Source: Sulfurospirillum sp. UCH001
GTDB taxonomy: Bacteria > Campylobacterota > Campylobacteria > Campylobacterales > Sulfurospirillaceae
Reading direction: 5' to 3'
NCBI RefSeq assembly: GCF_001548035.1
Contig: NZ_AP014723.1
Coordinates: forward strand, 682,001 to 746,000
DNA length: 64,000 nt
The notes under the pieces are model-generated. The model searched no databases. It was not told the origin of the DNA and saw only the letters and a list, made by a program, of their open reading frames with translations. Both the position numbers and the translations under genes were made by a program. Below are positions 28,126-37,302 of the stretch, in pieces (the first letter of the stretch is position 1; the number at the start of each line of letters is the position of its first letter).

Positions 28126-28428
28126 TTAACAGCACTCCATCTCTGCTTTTTCCATGAGTTCTACTCCTTTGTCAAAATCATACTCTTCAAAGAGAGCGGA
28201 GAGGTAAAAAACATGAGAGCAGATGTGGTATAAAATATCTTTAGAGTCATGCTTTGCAAAAACTTCTTTATAATTTGAGGGGATAAGGGTTTCAAAACGA
28301 ATCCACAAATCATCTTTTGCTTCGGGATGAAGCTCAAAGAGTTCATACATAGCATCGAGCACTTGAGTTGCGTTTTCATAGCAATCGATGTTATGAAAAC
28401 TCACATATCGGTCGCGAATCTCTTCCAT
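28126..28428 (-). CDS. cowN: CowN-like N2-fixation sustaining protein
   Basis: A 100-residue soluble protein that fits CowN, which lets nitrogenase work in the presence of carbon monoxide. Seen: N-terminal DRYVSFHNIDCYENA, the middle HICSHVFYLSALFEE, and the C-terminal double cysteine ECC. All three fit the CowN pattern as I recall it. AAAAGG lies 8 bases before the ATG. No nif, coo or rcoM gene is in the window, so the nitrogenase genes would lie elsewhere. It sits upstream of hemJ and downstream of a c-di-GMP protein on the same strand. Identification is from motif memory, not alignment. Confidence 0.8.
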   Translation of the reverse strand: MEEIRDRYVSFHNIDCYENATQVLDAMYELFELHPEAKDDLWIRFETLIPSNYKEVFAKHDSKDILYHICSHVFYLSALFEEYDFDKGVELMEKAEMECC

Positions 28429-28488
28429 TCATGCAGCCTTTTTAAGAGGCTTATGCACGTTGTGTTCCACGAGAAAACAAGTTTTGAT

Positions 28489-29733
28489 TTAATACAGTGC
28501 CAAATTTTCCAAAGGCATAGGCTCACTCCACAAATAGCCTTGAAAAAAGTCAATACCTAACTCTTTACATGTTAAGTATATCTCTTCATTGGCGACGAAT
28601 TCTGCCACCGTTTGCATACCTACTTTTTGTGCAAAGGTGACAATCGCTTCAACAACGGCTTTATGAATAGCATTTTTATGAATGTTTTTTATAAGCGAGC
28701 CATCGATTTTGATGAAGTCCGCTTGGAGTTTCACAAGGTATTCAAAGTTTGAGTAACCTGTTCCAAAATCATCGATGGCGATTTTCACCCCTTGGCTTTT
28801 CAGCAAGGTTAAAAACGAGATGACTTCAGGGTGATTTTCGATACCTTCACCCTCTGTGACTTCGATGGTAAGGCGTTCTCCCACATTGTATTCGTACATT
28901 TTCTCCAGTAAAAAATCGACTCTATTTTGGTCTAAAATATCACTGAGTGAGAGGTTAATGGAGAATTCTGCTGTTTTATTGGCAAAAAATGAGAAGGCTT
29001 TTTGGATGACGATTTTGGTGATGTTGCCATACAGGTTGGCTCGTTTGGCATGTTCTAAAAAGAGATATGGCGAGATGATTTTTCCCTCGGCATTGCGCAG
29101 ACGTACCAAGCATTCAAATTTGGGGATTTTACCACCTTCAATGCTTTGCGCAAATACTTCAAAACGGTCTTTTTTAAGAGCTTCTCGAATGGTCTTTTCC
29201 CACTCAACATCGGCTCTGGCATTGGATTGGGGATTGCACAAAGAAGGGATAGAAGCATCGTAAACCATCAAATCTTTACCGATGCGCTTTGCTTGTTTTA
29301 TCGCAAATTCGGCATTGAGGAAAAGATCATCGTAACCTACAGCAACACCGATGCGAAGGGGTGTATAGATTTTTTCATTGTCAATCTCAATGGGTGAATA
29401 GCCAAAGTACCAAAGGCATGACTCAATGTTTTGTAAAAAGTGCTCTTGGGGCACCTCTTTGCCTGAGAGGATAGCAAATTCATCGCCACCTAGATGGAAA
29501 ACAACAGCTTGTGTGAAACGACGTTTGAGCCTTTGCGAGATGGTTTTAAGTATTTGATCTCCCACCTCATAACCAAAAGAGTGGTTAAAGTTCCAAAAGC
29601 CGTTAACGTTTAATAGGGCAAGTTTATTGGCAGTGGAATTAGAAAGCGTATTGATAAAGCGTTGGCGGTCAGGCAGTTCAGTTAACGGATGAATTCTTCC
29701 ATAACGCAATTCATATTTGAGCTCTTTTCGCAT
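28489..29733 (-). CDS. GGDEF-EAL cyclic di-GMP protein without sensor domain
   Basis: A 414-residue cytoplasmic protein. The GGDEF domain (about residues 10-150) keeps the active-site sequence GGDEF, but no RxxD inhibitory site precedes it. The EAL domain (about 175-414) reads ECL at the signature and keeps the other expected acidic and metal-binding residues: NLSLSD, EVTE, DDFGTGYS, KIDG, AEF and FFQGYLW. Both synthesis and breakdown of c-di-GMP are therefore possible. There is no transmembrane or sensory domain. I chose ATG 29733, with AAAGG upstream, over GTG 29745. Confidence 0.9.
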   Translation of the reverse strand: MRKELKYELRYGRIHPLTELPDRQRFINTLSNSTANKLALLNVNGFWNFNHSFGYEVGDQILKTISQRLKRRFTQAVVFHLGGDEFAILSGKEVPQEHFLQNIESCLWYFGYSPIEIDNEKIYTPLRIGVAVGYDDLFLNAEFAIKQAKRIGKDLMVYDASIPSLCNPQSNARADVEWEKTIREALKKDRFEVFAQSIEGGKIPKFECLVRLRNAEGKIISPYLFLEHAKRANLYGNITKIVIQKAFSFFANKTAEFSINLSLSDILDQNRVDFLLEKMYEYNVGERLTIEVTEGEGIENHPEVISFLTLLKSQGVKIAIDDFGTGYSNFEYLVKLQADFIKIDGSLIKNIHKNAIHKAVVEAIVTFAQKVGMQTVAEFVANEEIYLTCKELGIDFFQGYLWSEPMPLENLALY

Positions 29734-29840
29734 ACGCGCTTGCACCTTTGTGTTATTTACGTGATAGTTTAAATAGTATGTCTATTATTGTACTATGCCA
29801 TTATTTAAAAAATCATCTATAACATTGGTGTAGGTATCTT

Positions 29841-29885
29841 TTTTTTGGCATCAATGAATTTTATTTATCCATTGATGCCAAAAAA
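29841..29885. repeat. 16-bp perfect inverted repeat with T-stem-A polarity
   Basis: TTTTTTGGCATCAATG and its exact complement CATTGATGCCAAAAAA are separated by 13 bases, directly after the baeRF gene stop. A-tracts follow the stem on both strands, the reverse of an intrinsic terminator. Confidence 0.6.
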
Positions 29886-30320
29886 CTACTTGTCAAAATG
29901 ACCTAAAATTTCATCTGTTGGAGTTTTGGTCAAATCGAGTGCAAGATTTTGTGTAATGTTTTTTTGAAGAGCAGGGGAAAGTGCTTCAATGATTTTATGG
30001 TTGATTGATTTTGGTGCGGCAAAATAGCAGAGCTCATGTGGATACTTTTGCAAAGCTTCTGAAATTTGTTTAGAGAGTTCATGAAGGCGTTTTCGCTCTT
30101 CTTCTTCAGCCATATTATGATTTTCGCCACCACCTTGAACACCCCATGCTGTTTCACAATGCCCAAGCCGGTCGGAGAGTTTTTCACTTGGCTTTTGATG
30201 GATGTCTAGAGAATCACTGCTTAAAAGGCACTCGAGCGATTCTCTTTTCATAGGATCTGCTTTAACACGAAAGAGTTTAAAATGCTGTAAGTCAGCAACA
30301 ATGACAAGTTTGGAAGACAT
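29886..30320 (-). CDS. baeRF-like (host attachment) family protein
   Basis: A 144-residue cytoplasmic protein that starts SSKLVIVADLQHFKLFRV and ends with a predicted nucleotide-pocket-like alpha/beta half (YFAAPKSINHKIIEAL). The pattern matches proteins annotated as required for attachment to host cells, now grouped with bacterial relatives of archaeo-eukaryotic release factor eRF1 (baeRF). The attachment name comes from a plant-associated bacterium and need not apply; a ribosome-linked role is inferred for the family. AGGAG precedes the ATG. It may be transcribed alone. Confidence 0.8.
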   Translation of the reverse strand: MSSKLVIVADLQHFKLFRVKADPMKRESLECLLSSDSLDIHQKPSEKLSDRLGHCETAWGVQGGGENHNMAEEEERKRLHELSKQISEALQKYPHELCYFAAPKSINHKIIEALSPALQKNITQNLALDLTKTPTDEILGHFDK

Positions 30321-30414
30321 GTTAACTCCTTTTTACGCGTTTGTAGCGCTAAGATAACTTATTATACTCCAAAGTTTTTCAAAAGATGTCACGTTTTTAC
30401 AGTTATATAAAAGA

Positions 30415-31440
30415 TTAAAAAGCCCTCAAATAGGATACTTCTATCAAATCTCGCAGTCCATGCTCTTTTGCTGCAAAAAAGACAAAGTTAGGATTTCGTA
30501 ACAATTCTCTACCATAGGCAACAAGATCACAACCTCCATCACGCAGTAGCGCTTCGCCTTCGTGTGCTGTGGTAATTAATCCTACTGCAATGGTTGCTAC
30601 ATCAACCTCTTTACGAATGGTTTTTGCATAACCTGCTTGATAGAGTGGTGTAAGAGGAGGCATGATTTGTTTCTCTTGGTTGCCACCAGCAGAGACATGA
30701 ATGAATGTAACGCCAAGCTCTTTGAGTTTAGAGGCAAGGTAAATACTCTGCGCAATGTCCCATCCTCCTTCAACCCATTCATCTGCAGAGATGCGAACAC
30801 ACAATGGTAAGCCTGTTGTTTGTATGAGTAAATGAGCAATTTCTAATGTAAGTGCACAACGATTTTCTAAGCTTCCACCATAAGCATCGTCTCTGGTGTT
30901 GGTTAGGGGTGACAAAAATTCACACAGCAAGTAACCATGTGCCGCATGTAACTCTAACATATCATATCCTGCTCGAGCCGCACGAAGTCCTGCTTGAACG
31001 AACTGGGTTTTAATCTGTGTGATTTCATCAAGAGATAAGGCGTGAGGAAGTTTAAATCCATTGGTTTGACTGTAAGCCATAGCACTTGGAGCTACTGGAG
31101 TTGTTTCTTTGCAGATACTCTTACGTCCAGCATGTGCGAGTTGTACCGCCATTTTTGCTCCGTATGCATGGCAGCTGGCAACTAACTTTTTATGTGCTTC
31201 TATGTGCGTGTCATCCCATAGTCCTAAGTCATTGTCCGAGATGCGACCACGAGGTTCTACGGCTGTTGCCTCAACGATAATAAGCCCTACACCACCTAAT
31301 GCACGTGCCGTGTAATGGGTAAGATGAAAGTCTGTCATATTCCCATTGGTGTCTGCTTTATACATACACATAGGAGGCATAACCACCTTGTTTTTAAGGT
31401 GGATATACGTATGTTCGTAAGGACTTAACAGTAGGCTCAT
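30415..31440 (-). CDS. Old Yellow Enzyme family NADH:flavin oxidoreductase (YqjM/NamA type)
   Basis: A 341-residue FMN-dependent ene-reductase of the YqjM class, reducing electrophilic C=C bonds. The N-terminal PPMCMYKAD carries the redox-sensing cysteine typical of this class. VQLAHAGRKS, MLELHAAHGYLL and the YGGSLENR FMN-binding segment are present. The start at ATG 31440 has AGGAG at a good distance; GTG 31446 is less likely. Its start lies 10 bases after the cmeC stop on the same strand, so it is the last gene of the efflux operon. That points to joint detoxification of electrophilic compounds (inference). Confidence 0.9.
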   Translation of the reverse strand: MSLLLSPYEHTYIHLKNKVVMPPMCMYKADTNGNMTDFHLTHYTARALGGVGLIIVEATAVEPRGRISDNDLGLWDDTHIEAHKKLVASCHAYGAKMAVQLAHAGRKSICKETTPVAPSAMAYSQTNGFKLPHALSLDEITQIKTQFVQAGLRAARAGYDMLELHAAHGYLLCEFLSPLTNTRDDAYGGSLENRCALTLEIAHLLIQTTGLPLCVRISADEWVEGGWDIAQSIYLASKLKELGVTFIHVSAGGNQEKQIMPPLTPLYQAGYAKTIRKEVDVATIAVGLITTAHEGEALLRDGGCDLVAYGRELLRNPNFVFFAAKEHGLRDLIEVSYLRAF

Positions 31441-31450
31441 GGTCACTCCT

Positions 31451-32851
31451 TTATTTGGCAGTTATAAGATCAGTTTCTTTCCAACCTCCACCCAATGCTT
31501 TGAAAAGTTCAGCTTGAGAGGTAAGGAGGTACTGTTTAGTCGCAACCACATTTAAAGAAGCACTTAAAACACTTTTTTGAGCATCTAGAACTTCAAGTTG
31601 GTTGGCAACACCCTGATTGAAGCGTTTGGTAGAGAGATCAAGTACCTTTTGGTATGCTTTTAGCTCTTCTTCTTGGAATGCAAGTCTGCTTTTTGCAAGG
31701 TTTTCTTTTGCTAAGGTATCATGTACCTCTTTATAGGCTTTTTTCACACTTTGTTCGTAACTCACTAAAGAAGATTGCAAATCGGTCTCTGAGATAGAAA
31801 CACGCTGTTTGATGCGTCCAAAATCAAAGATAGGCACACTGAGGCTTGGTCCAAAACTCCATCTGTTTGCGGTTGATTTGAGAATGTTGTTTAGGTCATC
31901 GCTTTGTTGACCATATGTGCCTGTCAAACTAATAGTTGGGAAATAGGCTGCTTTTTCAACACCAATGAGCGCATTTTTACTTTTGAGATTTTCCAATGCT
32001 TCTTTAATATCAGGGCGATTTTCCATCAGCGTAGAAGGAACACCCGCTGGAACTACAAGTACATTTGGAAGTGTCATATCTGCTGTTTGCATCTCAAAGA
32101 GTGCTTGAGGATTTTTTCCTAGCAAAATAGCAAGAGCACTTTGTTGAAGTTTGTAACTCTCCATCAAACTATTTTTAGAGGCTTGAACATTGTTGTATTG
32201 CGCAAGCGCTTGGTTAGCTAACACATCGCTGATGGTTCCCACTTTTTGCTGTTTAGCGCGAAATTCATAGCTTGCTTTATAAGCATTGGCACTTTGTTCT
32301 AAAATTGCCATACGTGCTTGCAAGGAAGCTAAGTTAAAATATGCACTGATAACATCGTGAATCAGGCTATTGCGTAGTGTCTCACGTGCTGCTTGTGTAC
32401 CAAGATAGAGTGACCAGTTAGACTCACTCTGACTTGAGAGTCTTCCCCAAAAATCAATCTCATACGCCAAACTACCACCTAGGGCATAGTCAGAGTACTC
32501 TGCGCGTTTGTTTTTAGTACTAAATGCTTCATTGCTGGTTTGCTGGCGACTACCACTAGCATTAGCACTGAGAGTTGGCATCTCATTCGCCTCACTCAGC
32601 CCAAACGCTTGGCGCGCTTTAAGCACTTTAAGTGCTGAGAGTTTGAGGTCGTCACTACCAAGAAGTGCCTCATCCACAAGAGCATTGAGTTTTGGGTCAT
32701 TAAACTGTTTCCACCACTCTTTGTTGACATTTAACGTCTCTTGTGTACTTTGTGGCGTCTCCATTTTAGGAACATTTAACTCAGGTTTCAGTGAACATCC
32801 ACCCAAAAATAAAGCAGCAACCAGTGAGAGAAGGGTGATGTTACGAGACAT
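31451..32851 (-). CDS. cmeC: Outer membrane efflux lipoprotein, CmeC/OprM type
   Basis: Outer-membrane channel of the CmeABC-like tripartite pump, about 466 residues. A lipobox LGGCS near residue 20 predicts lipid anchoring, as in OprM and CmeC. Two OEP repeats follow; motifs are WWKQFNDPKLNALVDEAL early and VGTISDVLANQAL in the helical barrel. The true start is ATG 32851 with AAGGAG upstream inside cmeB; the TTG two codons earlier is unlikely. The gene overlaps cmeB by 11 bases. Confidence 0.92.
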   Translation of the reverse strand: MSRNITLLSLVAALFLGGCSLKPELNVPKMETPQSTQETLNVNKEWWKQFNDPKLNALVDEALLGSDDLKLSALKVLKARQAFGLSEANEMPTLSANASGSRQQTSNEAFSTKNKRAEYSDYALGGSLAYEIDFWGRLSSQSESNWSLYLGTQAARETLRNSLIHDVISAYFNLASLQARMAILEQSANAYKASYEFRAKQQKVGTISDVLANQALAQYNNVQASKNSLMESYKLQQSALAILLGKNPQALFEMQTADMTLPNVLVVPAGVPSTLMENRPDIKEALENLKSKNALIGVEKAAYFPTISLTGTYGQQSDDLNNILKSTANRWSFGPSLSVPIFDFGRIKQRVSISETDLQSSLVSYEQSVKKAYKEVHDTLAKENLAKSRLAFQEEELKAYQKVLDLSTKRFNQGVANQLEVLDAQKSVLSASLNVVATKQYLLTSQAELFKALGGGWKETDLITAK

Positions 32852-35800
32852 GAGCAACTCCTTTTTTCGTAAACTTTTCTTTGGTTTTCATAATGAGATA
32901 GAAAAAGAGCGGCACAAAAAACGTACCGATCAAGGTTAATGTAACCATACCACCTACAACGGTTGTTCCGATGATATGACGGCTATTAGCACCCGCTCCT
33001 GTGCTAATTGCAAGTGGTAATGTTCCTGCGATAAATGCAAATGAGGTCATAACGATAGGACGGAAGCGAATACGTGCTCCCTCGATGGTTGCATCAATGA
33101 GGCTGTAACCTTCTTTGAGTTTGTGCATCGCAAATTCGACCATCAAAATGGCATTTTTAGAGGAAAGTCCAACAAGGGTGACAAGTCCTACTTGAAAGTA
33201 GATGTCATTTTGTAAGTCTCTAAAATAAACCGAAAGTGCTGCACCTAGAAGTGCAAATGGAACGGCTAGAACGATTGCAAAAGGAATCGTCCAGCTTTCA
33301 TAAAGCGCTGCTAGAATCAAGAATACAAAGATAATAGCATAGATGAAAGCCGTGTTACCGCTTTTTTCTAAAAGCTTTTCTTGATACGACGTTCCCGCCC
33401 AAGCGATGGTATAACCATTTGGAAGAACACTTTTTGCCACCTCTTCAATGACACGAAGTGCATCACCCGAGCTGTATCCAGGACTTGGTTGACCTGAAAT
33501 TTGTGCTGCTTGGAACATATTGAATTTTTGAATAATAGAAGGTCCTACGATACGCTTAATAGTCGCAAGTGAGCTGATAGGAATGAGCCTTCCTTCACTT
33601 GATTTGACAAAGACGTCATTGTAGTTTTCAGTTCCTTCTCTAAAGGTGCTATCACTTTGAACATTGACATGGTACGTACGACCAAAAAGGTTAAAGTCGT
33701 TGGTATAGGTATTACCAAAGGTGGCTTGAATGGTCGTGAAAATATCAGCGGTATCGACACCAAGTGATTTTGCTTTTTCGGTATCGACACTGATCAAGAA
33801 CTGTGGAACATTCGTGTTAATGGTTGAACGCATTGCAGCAAGTTCTTTACGCTCAGCCGCTTTTGCTAAGATCTCTTTCACATAACCATCAAGTACTTGG
33901 ATATTGCCACCTGTTCTATCTTGAACGTACATCTCAAAACCACCGGTAGTACTCATACCCATGATAGGAGGAGGCGTAACGGCGATAAGCATTGCCTCTT
34001 TATTCTGAGAGAGTCCGCCCATCATTTTAGCCGCAATGGCTTGCGACGTTTGATCTGCACGTGGTCTCTCGTCCCATGGATGAAGGCGAATGAAGCTAAT
34101 ACCCGAATCGGTTTTATACGCATTGATAATAAAATCAAGTCCAGACATAGCACCTACACGTGCAACATCAGGCTGGCTTAACGCAAAGTCACTGACTTCT
34201 TGGCTCACTTTTTGTGTACGATGAAGAGAAGCACCTGGCATAAGGTTGTTAATGACTAAAATCATACCTTTGTCTTCGTTGGGAACCAAACCTGTAGGAA
34301 TGCGTGATGTGATGAGGAAAATCGCTGCAATCATAACACCGAAAATCGCAACATTCATCAATCCAAAGCGAATGGTTTTACGAACACCTGTTGAAAACAG
34401 TTGTGTTCCCACTTCAAAGAGTGCATTGAATTTTTGTATAAACCAAAAAGGCTCACTCTCATGTTTACGTAAAAGAAGCGCACACAACGCAGGTGTTAAT
34501 GTTAATGCTACGATACCAGAAATGGTAACGGAGATAATAACGGTCATTGCAAACTGTTTATACATCATACCGCTAAAGCCACCCATGAAAGCAGCTGGAA
34601 CGAATACAGCAGATAAAACCATTACGATGGCAATAACCGGATTGGTAATCTCACGCATCGCTTTAATGGTTGCATCTTTAACGCTAAGCTCTTCCTCTTC
34701 TCGAAGGATCCTCTCAACGTTTTCGATAACAACGATAGCATCATCAACAACCAGACCAATCGCTAAGGTAAGACCAAAGAGCGTGAGAAGGTTGATGGAA
34801 AAGCCTGCCGCATAAAAACCTGCAAACGTTCCAACGATGGAAACAGGGATGGCAAGTACAGGAATAAATGTTGCACGAAGATTACCCAAAAAGAGATAGA
34901 TAATGCCTACAACAAGGGCAATTGAAAGGATGAGTGTAAAGATAACTTCATGGATAGATTCACGTACGAAAATGGTTGGATCGTACGCGGTATCGATTTC
35001 AAGATCACTTGGGAAGTTCGGTGAAATTTCAGCCAGTTTTTGTTCCAAAAGATCCGATACTTGAAGCGCATTGGCCCCAGATGCTAGGAAGATACCAATA
35101 GGAATCATCGGCTTGTTGTTAAAAATACCACCAAAATAGTATGACTCAACACCAAGCTCTACTTTTGCAACGTCTCTTAGTTTTAAAGAGGAGCCATCGG
35201 CATTGGATTTGATAATGATGTTGTCAAATTCGCTCGCGTTTTTAAGCCTTCCATCGGTTTTAACGGTATAAGTGTAGGTTGGCTGTTTATCCATCGGCTC
35301 TTGTCCGATTTGACCTGCGGCATACTGCTCATTTTGACTTTTAATGGCGTTAATGACTTCTGCAGTCGTGAGTTCATACGTTGCTAGTTTGTCAGGTTTT
35401 AACCAGACACGAATCGCATAGTTTTTGTTACCAAAAATGGTGACATCACCAATACCAGGAATACGTTTTAAATCATCAACAATGTTTACGAGTGCGTAGT
35501 TTGAGATGAACGTGGTGTCGTGTACATTGTTTTTAGATGTCAGTGTTAAAACTTTCAAGATATCAGGAGAGCGCTCTCTTGTTGAAACACCTTGTTTGCG
35601 TACCGCTTCTGGCAGTTTGTTTGTTGCAATTTGCACACGGTTATTGACATCCACTTTTGCTTGGGCAACATCGGTTCCAATTTGGAAATAGACATTGATG
35701 CTCACACTTCCACTAGGCGATGCTGTTGTAGTCATGTAAAGCATATTGCTTACACCGTTGATCTCTTCTTCAAGCGGTGCTGCAACGGTAGTCGCGATGG

Positions 35801-35969
35801 TAGCTGCATCTGCTCCTGGATAGGTTGCAGAAACGATGATTTGCGGTGGCGCAATACTAGGGTACTCTTGAACGGGGAGCGACTTAATCGCAATAACACC
35901 CGCCAAGATAATTACAATCGAAACAACGGTTGCAAATATTGGGCGGTTAATAAAAAACTTTGAAAACAT
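32841..35969 (-). CDS. cmeB: RND multidrug efflux pump, CmeB/AcrB type
   Basis: Full-length (1,042 residues) HAE1-type RND pump, proton-driven. Twelve membrane segments with two large periplasmic porter loops are evident. TM4 carries LVVDDAIVVIENV (proton-relay aspartates) and TM10 carries LSSKNAILMVEFA (relay lysine). This contrasts with the other pump in the window, which is split. It starts one base inside the cmeA stop (TAATG) and ends inside the cmeC start. No TetR-type cmeR gene lies next to the operon. Confidence 0.95.
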   Translation of the reverse strand: MFSKFFINRPIFATVVSIVIILAGVIAIKSLPVQEYPSIAPPQIIVSATYPGADAATIATTVAAPLEEEINGVSNMLYMTTTASPSGSVSINVYFQIGTDVAQAKVDVNNRVQIATNKLPEAVRKQGVSTRERSPDILKVLTLTSKNNVHDTTFISNYALVNIVDDLKRIPGIGDVTIFGNKNYAIRVWLKPDKLATYELTTAEVINAIKSQNEQYAAGQIGQEPMDKQPTYTYTVKTDGRLKNASEFDNIIIKSNADGSSLKLRDVAKVELGVESYYFGGIFNNKPMIPIGIFLASGANALQVSDLLEQKLAEISPNFPSDLEIDTAYDPTIFVRESIHEVIFTLILSIALVVGIIYLFLGNLRATFIPVLAIPVSIVGTFAGFYAAGFSINLLTLFGLTLAIGLVVDDAIVVIENVERILREEEELSVKDATIKAMREITNPVIAIVMVLSAVFVPAAFMGGFSGMMYKQFAMTVIISVTISGIVALTLTPALCALLLRKHESEPFWFIQKFNALFEVGTQLFSTGVRKTIRFGLMNVAIFGVMIAAIFLITSRIPTGLVPNEDKGMILVINNLMPGASLHRTQKVSQEVSDFALSQPDVARVGAMSGLDFIINAYKTDSGISFIRLHPWDERPRADQTSQAIAAKMMGGLSQNKEAMLIAVTPPPIMGMSTTGGFEMYVQDRTGGNIQVLDGYVKEILAKAAERKELAAMRSTINTNVPQFLISVDTEKAKSLGVDTADIFTTIQATFGNTYTNDFNLFGRTYHVNVQSDSTFREGTENYNDVFVKSSEGRLIPISSLATIKRIVGPSIIQKFNMFQAAQISGQPSPGYSSGDALRVIEEVAKSVLPNGYTIAWAGTSYQEKLLEKSGNTAFIYAIIFVFLILAALYESWTIPFAIVLAVPFALLGAALSVYFRDLQNDIYFQVGLVTLVGLSSKNAILMVEFAMHKLKEGYSLIDATIEGARIRFRPIVMTSFAFIAGTLPLAISTGAGANSRHIIGTTVVGGMVTLTLIGTFFVPLFFYLIMKTKEKFTKKGVAHVS

Positions 35970-37123
35970 TATTTAGCCTCTTCGTTGATCACTTTATCAA
36001 CTTTAACAGGTGCGCCTGCTTTGATTCTAAAGAAGTTATTGACGACAACAACATCACCTTCTTTGAGCCCGTTTTCAATGACGTAGTCATTTTCACTTGC
36101 TTCGCCGACTTTAACTGGTTTGACAATGGCTTTGCCATCTTCAACAACAAAAACTACCGTTCCAAGAGGATTTTGAAGCACTGCTTTTTGAGGAACTTTG
36201 ATGACATTTGTACGTGTAAGACCTACAAGATTGACTTTGACAAATTGGTTAGGGAGAAGCTCTTTCCCTTCATTTTTAAAGGTAGCTCTCGCTTTAAGTG
36301 AACCTGTTTTCGCGTTGAGTGAACTGTCCATAAAATCAACAACACCGACCTCTTTAAACTTTGCATCACCTACTTGAAGGCTCGCTTTTAGTTTCCCCTC
36401 TGTTGGGTTTGACCATTTGCCATTTTTGATGTTGTATTTTTGTTTCATCACATCAATGTCAGGAATAGAAAATTCTACGTGCAATGGTGTGATTTGTGTG
36501 ATGTCAACCAATGCAGTACCATCGCTCACAAGTGCACCAACATCGACTTGTTTCAGACCTGTCATACCGCTCATTGTTGCTTTAATGGTTGTACGATCAA
36601 GGTTAATGGTCGCTGTTTGTAGAGAAGCTTTTGCACTCGCTAAAGAAGCTTTTGCACCTTCATACGTCCAGTATGCGCTGTCTTTTTCTTGCTCACTTGA
36701 AGCACCTGATTCATAAAGCGCTTTAATTCGTTCCCAATCTTTAGTCGCTTTTTGTAATTGGACATCAAGCGCATTTACGTTTGCTTTAGCAAGATTGAGG
36801 GCTGCTTCGTAGGTATCTGGCTCAATTTTGTAAAGCACATCACCCTCTTTGACGAAGTCACCTTCATTGAAGAACTTTTTCATCAAAATACCATTAGCTC
36901 TGGCTTTTATGGTAACACTTTGTGAGCTTATGGTTTTACCCGGGTATTGTAGGCTGAGAGCCTCTTCTTTAGCAGAAGCGATTTTATAAACATCGACTGC
37001 TGGAGCAGGAGCGTTTGTTGTTGCAGGTGAGGGCTGTTTTTTAGCCTCTTCAGCAGCATAGCTTTGCGCACCGAGCGCAAGACATGTAACGAAAAGAAAG
37101 ATCTTTTTGTTGAGTAAAAACAT
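35969..37123 (-). CDS. cmeA: RND efflux periplasmic adaptor, CmeA/AcrA type
   Basis: Membrane fusion protein of about 385 residues. A signal peptide is followed by a likely SPase I site (SYA/AE). A Pro/Ala linker, the lipoyl halves (MKKFFNEGDFVKEGDVLYKIEP), a coiled-coil hairpin, the beta-barrel and a membrane-proximal domain follow. No lipobox cysteine is seen, whereas AcrA and many CmeA proteins are lipoproteins. I chose ATG 37123 because AAGGA lies 6 bases upstream. The frame extends in front of it to 37204, but the upstream part overlaps the probable -10 box. Confidence 0.92.
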   Translation of the reverse strand: MFLLNKKIFLFVTCLALGAQSYAAEEAKKQPSPATTNAPAPAVDVYKIASAKEEALSLQYPGKTISSQSVTIKARANGILMKKFFNEGDFVKEGDVLYKIEPDTYEAALNLAKANVNALDVQLQKATKDWERIKALYESGASSEQEKDSAYWTYEGAKASLASAKASLQTATINLDRTTIKATMSGMTGLKQVDVGALVSDGTALVDITQITPLHVEFSIPDIDVMKQKYNIKNGKWSNPTEGKLKASLQVGDAKFKEVGVVDFMDSSLNAKTGSLKARATFKNEGKELLPNQFVKVNLVGLTRTNVIKVPQKAVLQNPLGTVVFVVEDGKAIVKPVKVGEASENDYVIENGLKEGDVVVVNNFFRIKAGAPVKVDKVINEEAK

Positions 37124-37194
37124 CAGCATTCCTTGTGAAACTTTCCTCAATAACATTGCAAGGTTATGAAAGAAGTTATTTAATAAATGACTAA

Positions 37195-37200
37195 ATTGTA
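37195..37200 (-). promoter_or_regulatory. Probable -10 box for the cmeABC-OYE operon
   Basis: TACAAT on the minus strand, 72 bases before the cmeA start, in the divergent gap with the PAS gene. The gap is AT-rich and contains short inverted repeats (AAATATT / AATATTT at about 37213-37241) that might be an operator. Confidence 0.45.
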
Positions 37201-37265
37201 ACATAAGGAGATAAATATTGTGTTAATAGTAAAAATATTTAATCAGCTTTAAATCTAACTCACTT

Positions 37266-37271
37266 TATACT
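37266..37271 (+). promoter_or_regulatory. Probable -10 box for the PAS-chemoreceptor unit
   Basis: TATACT 32 bases before the proposed PAS-gene start. It supports ATG 37303 rather than ATG 37282, which would sit almost at the transcript end. Confidence 0.5.
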
Positions 37272-37302
37272 CAAACCAAAGATGGAATTTAAGGATACAC
37301 GA

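Noticed and set aside
34246-34815. Long open frame of 189 codons opposite to cmeB
   Set aside because: It lies wholly inside a well-conserved pump gene, has no recognised domain or ribosome site, and mirrors the codon use of cmeB.
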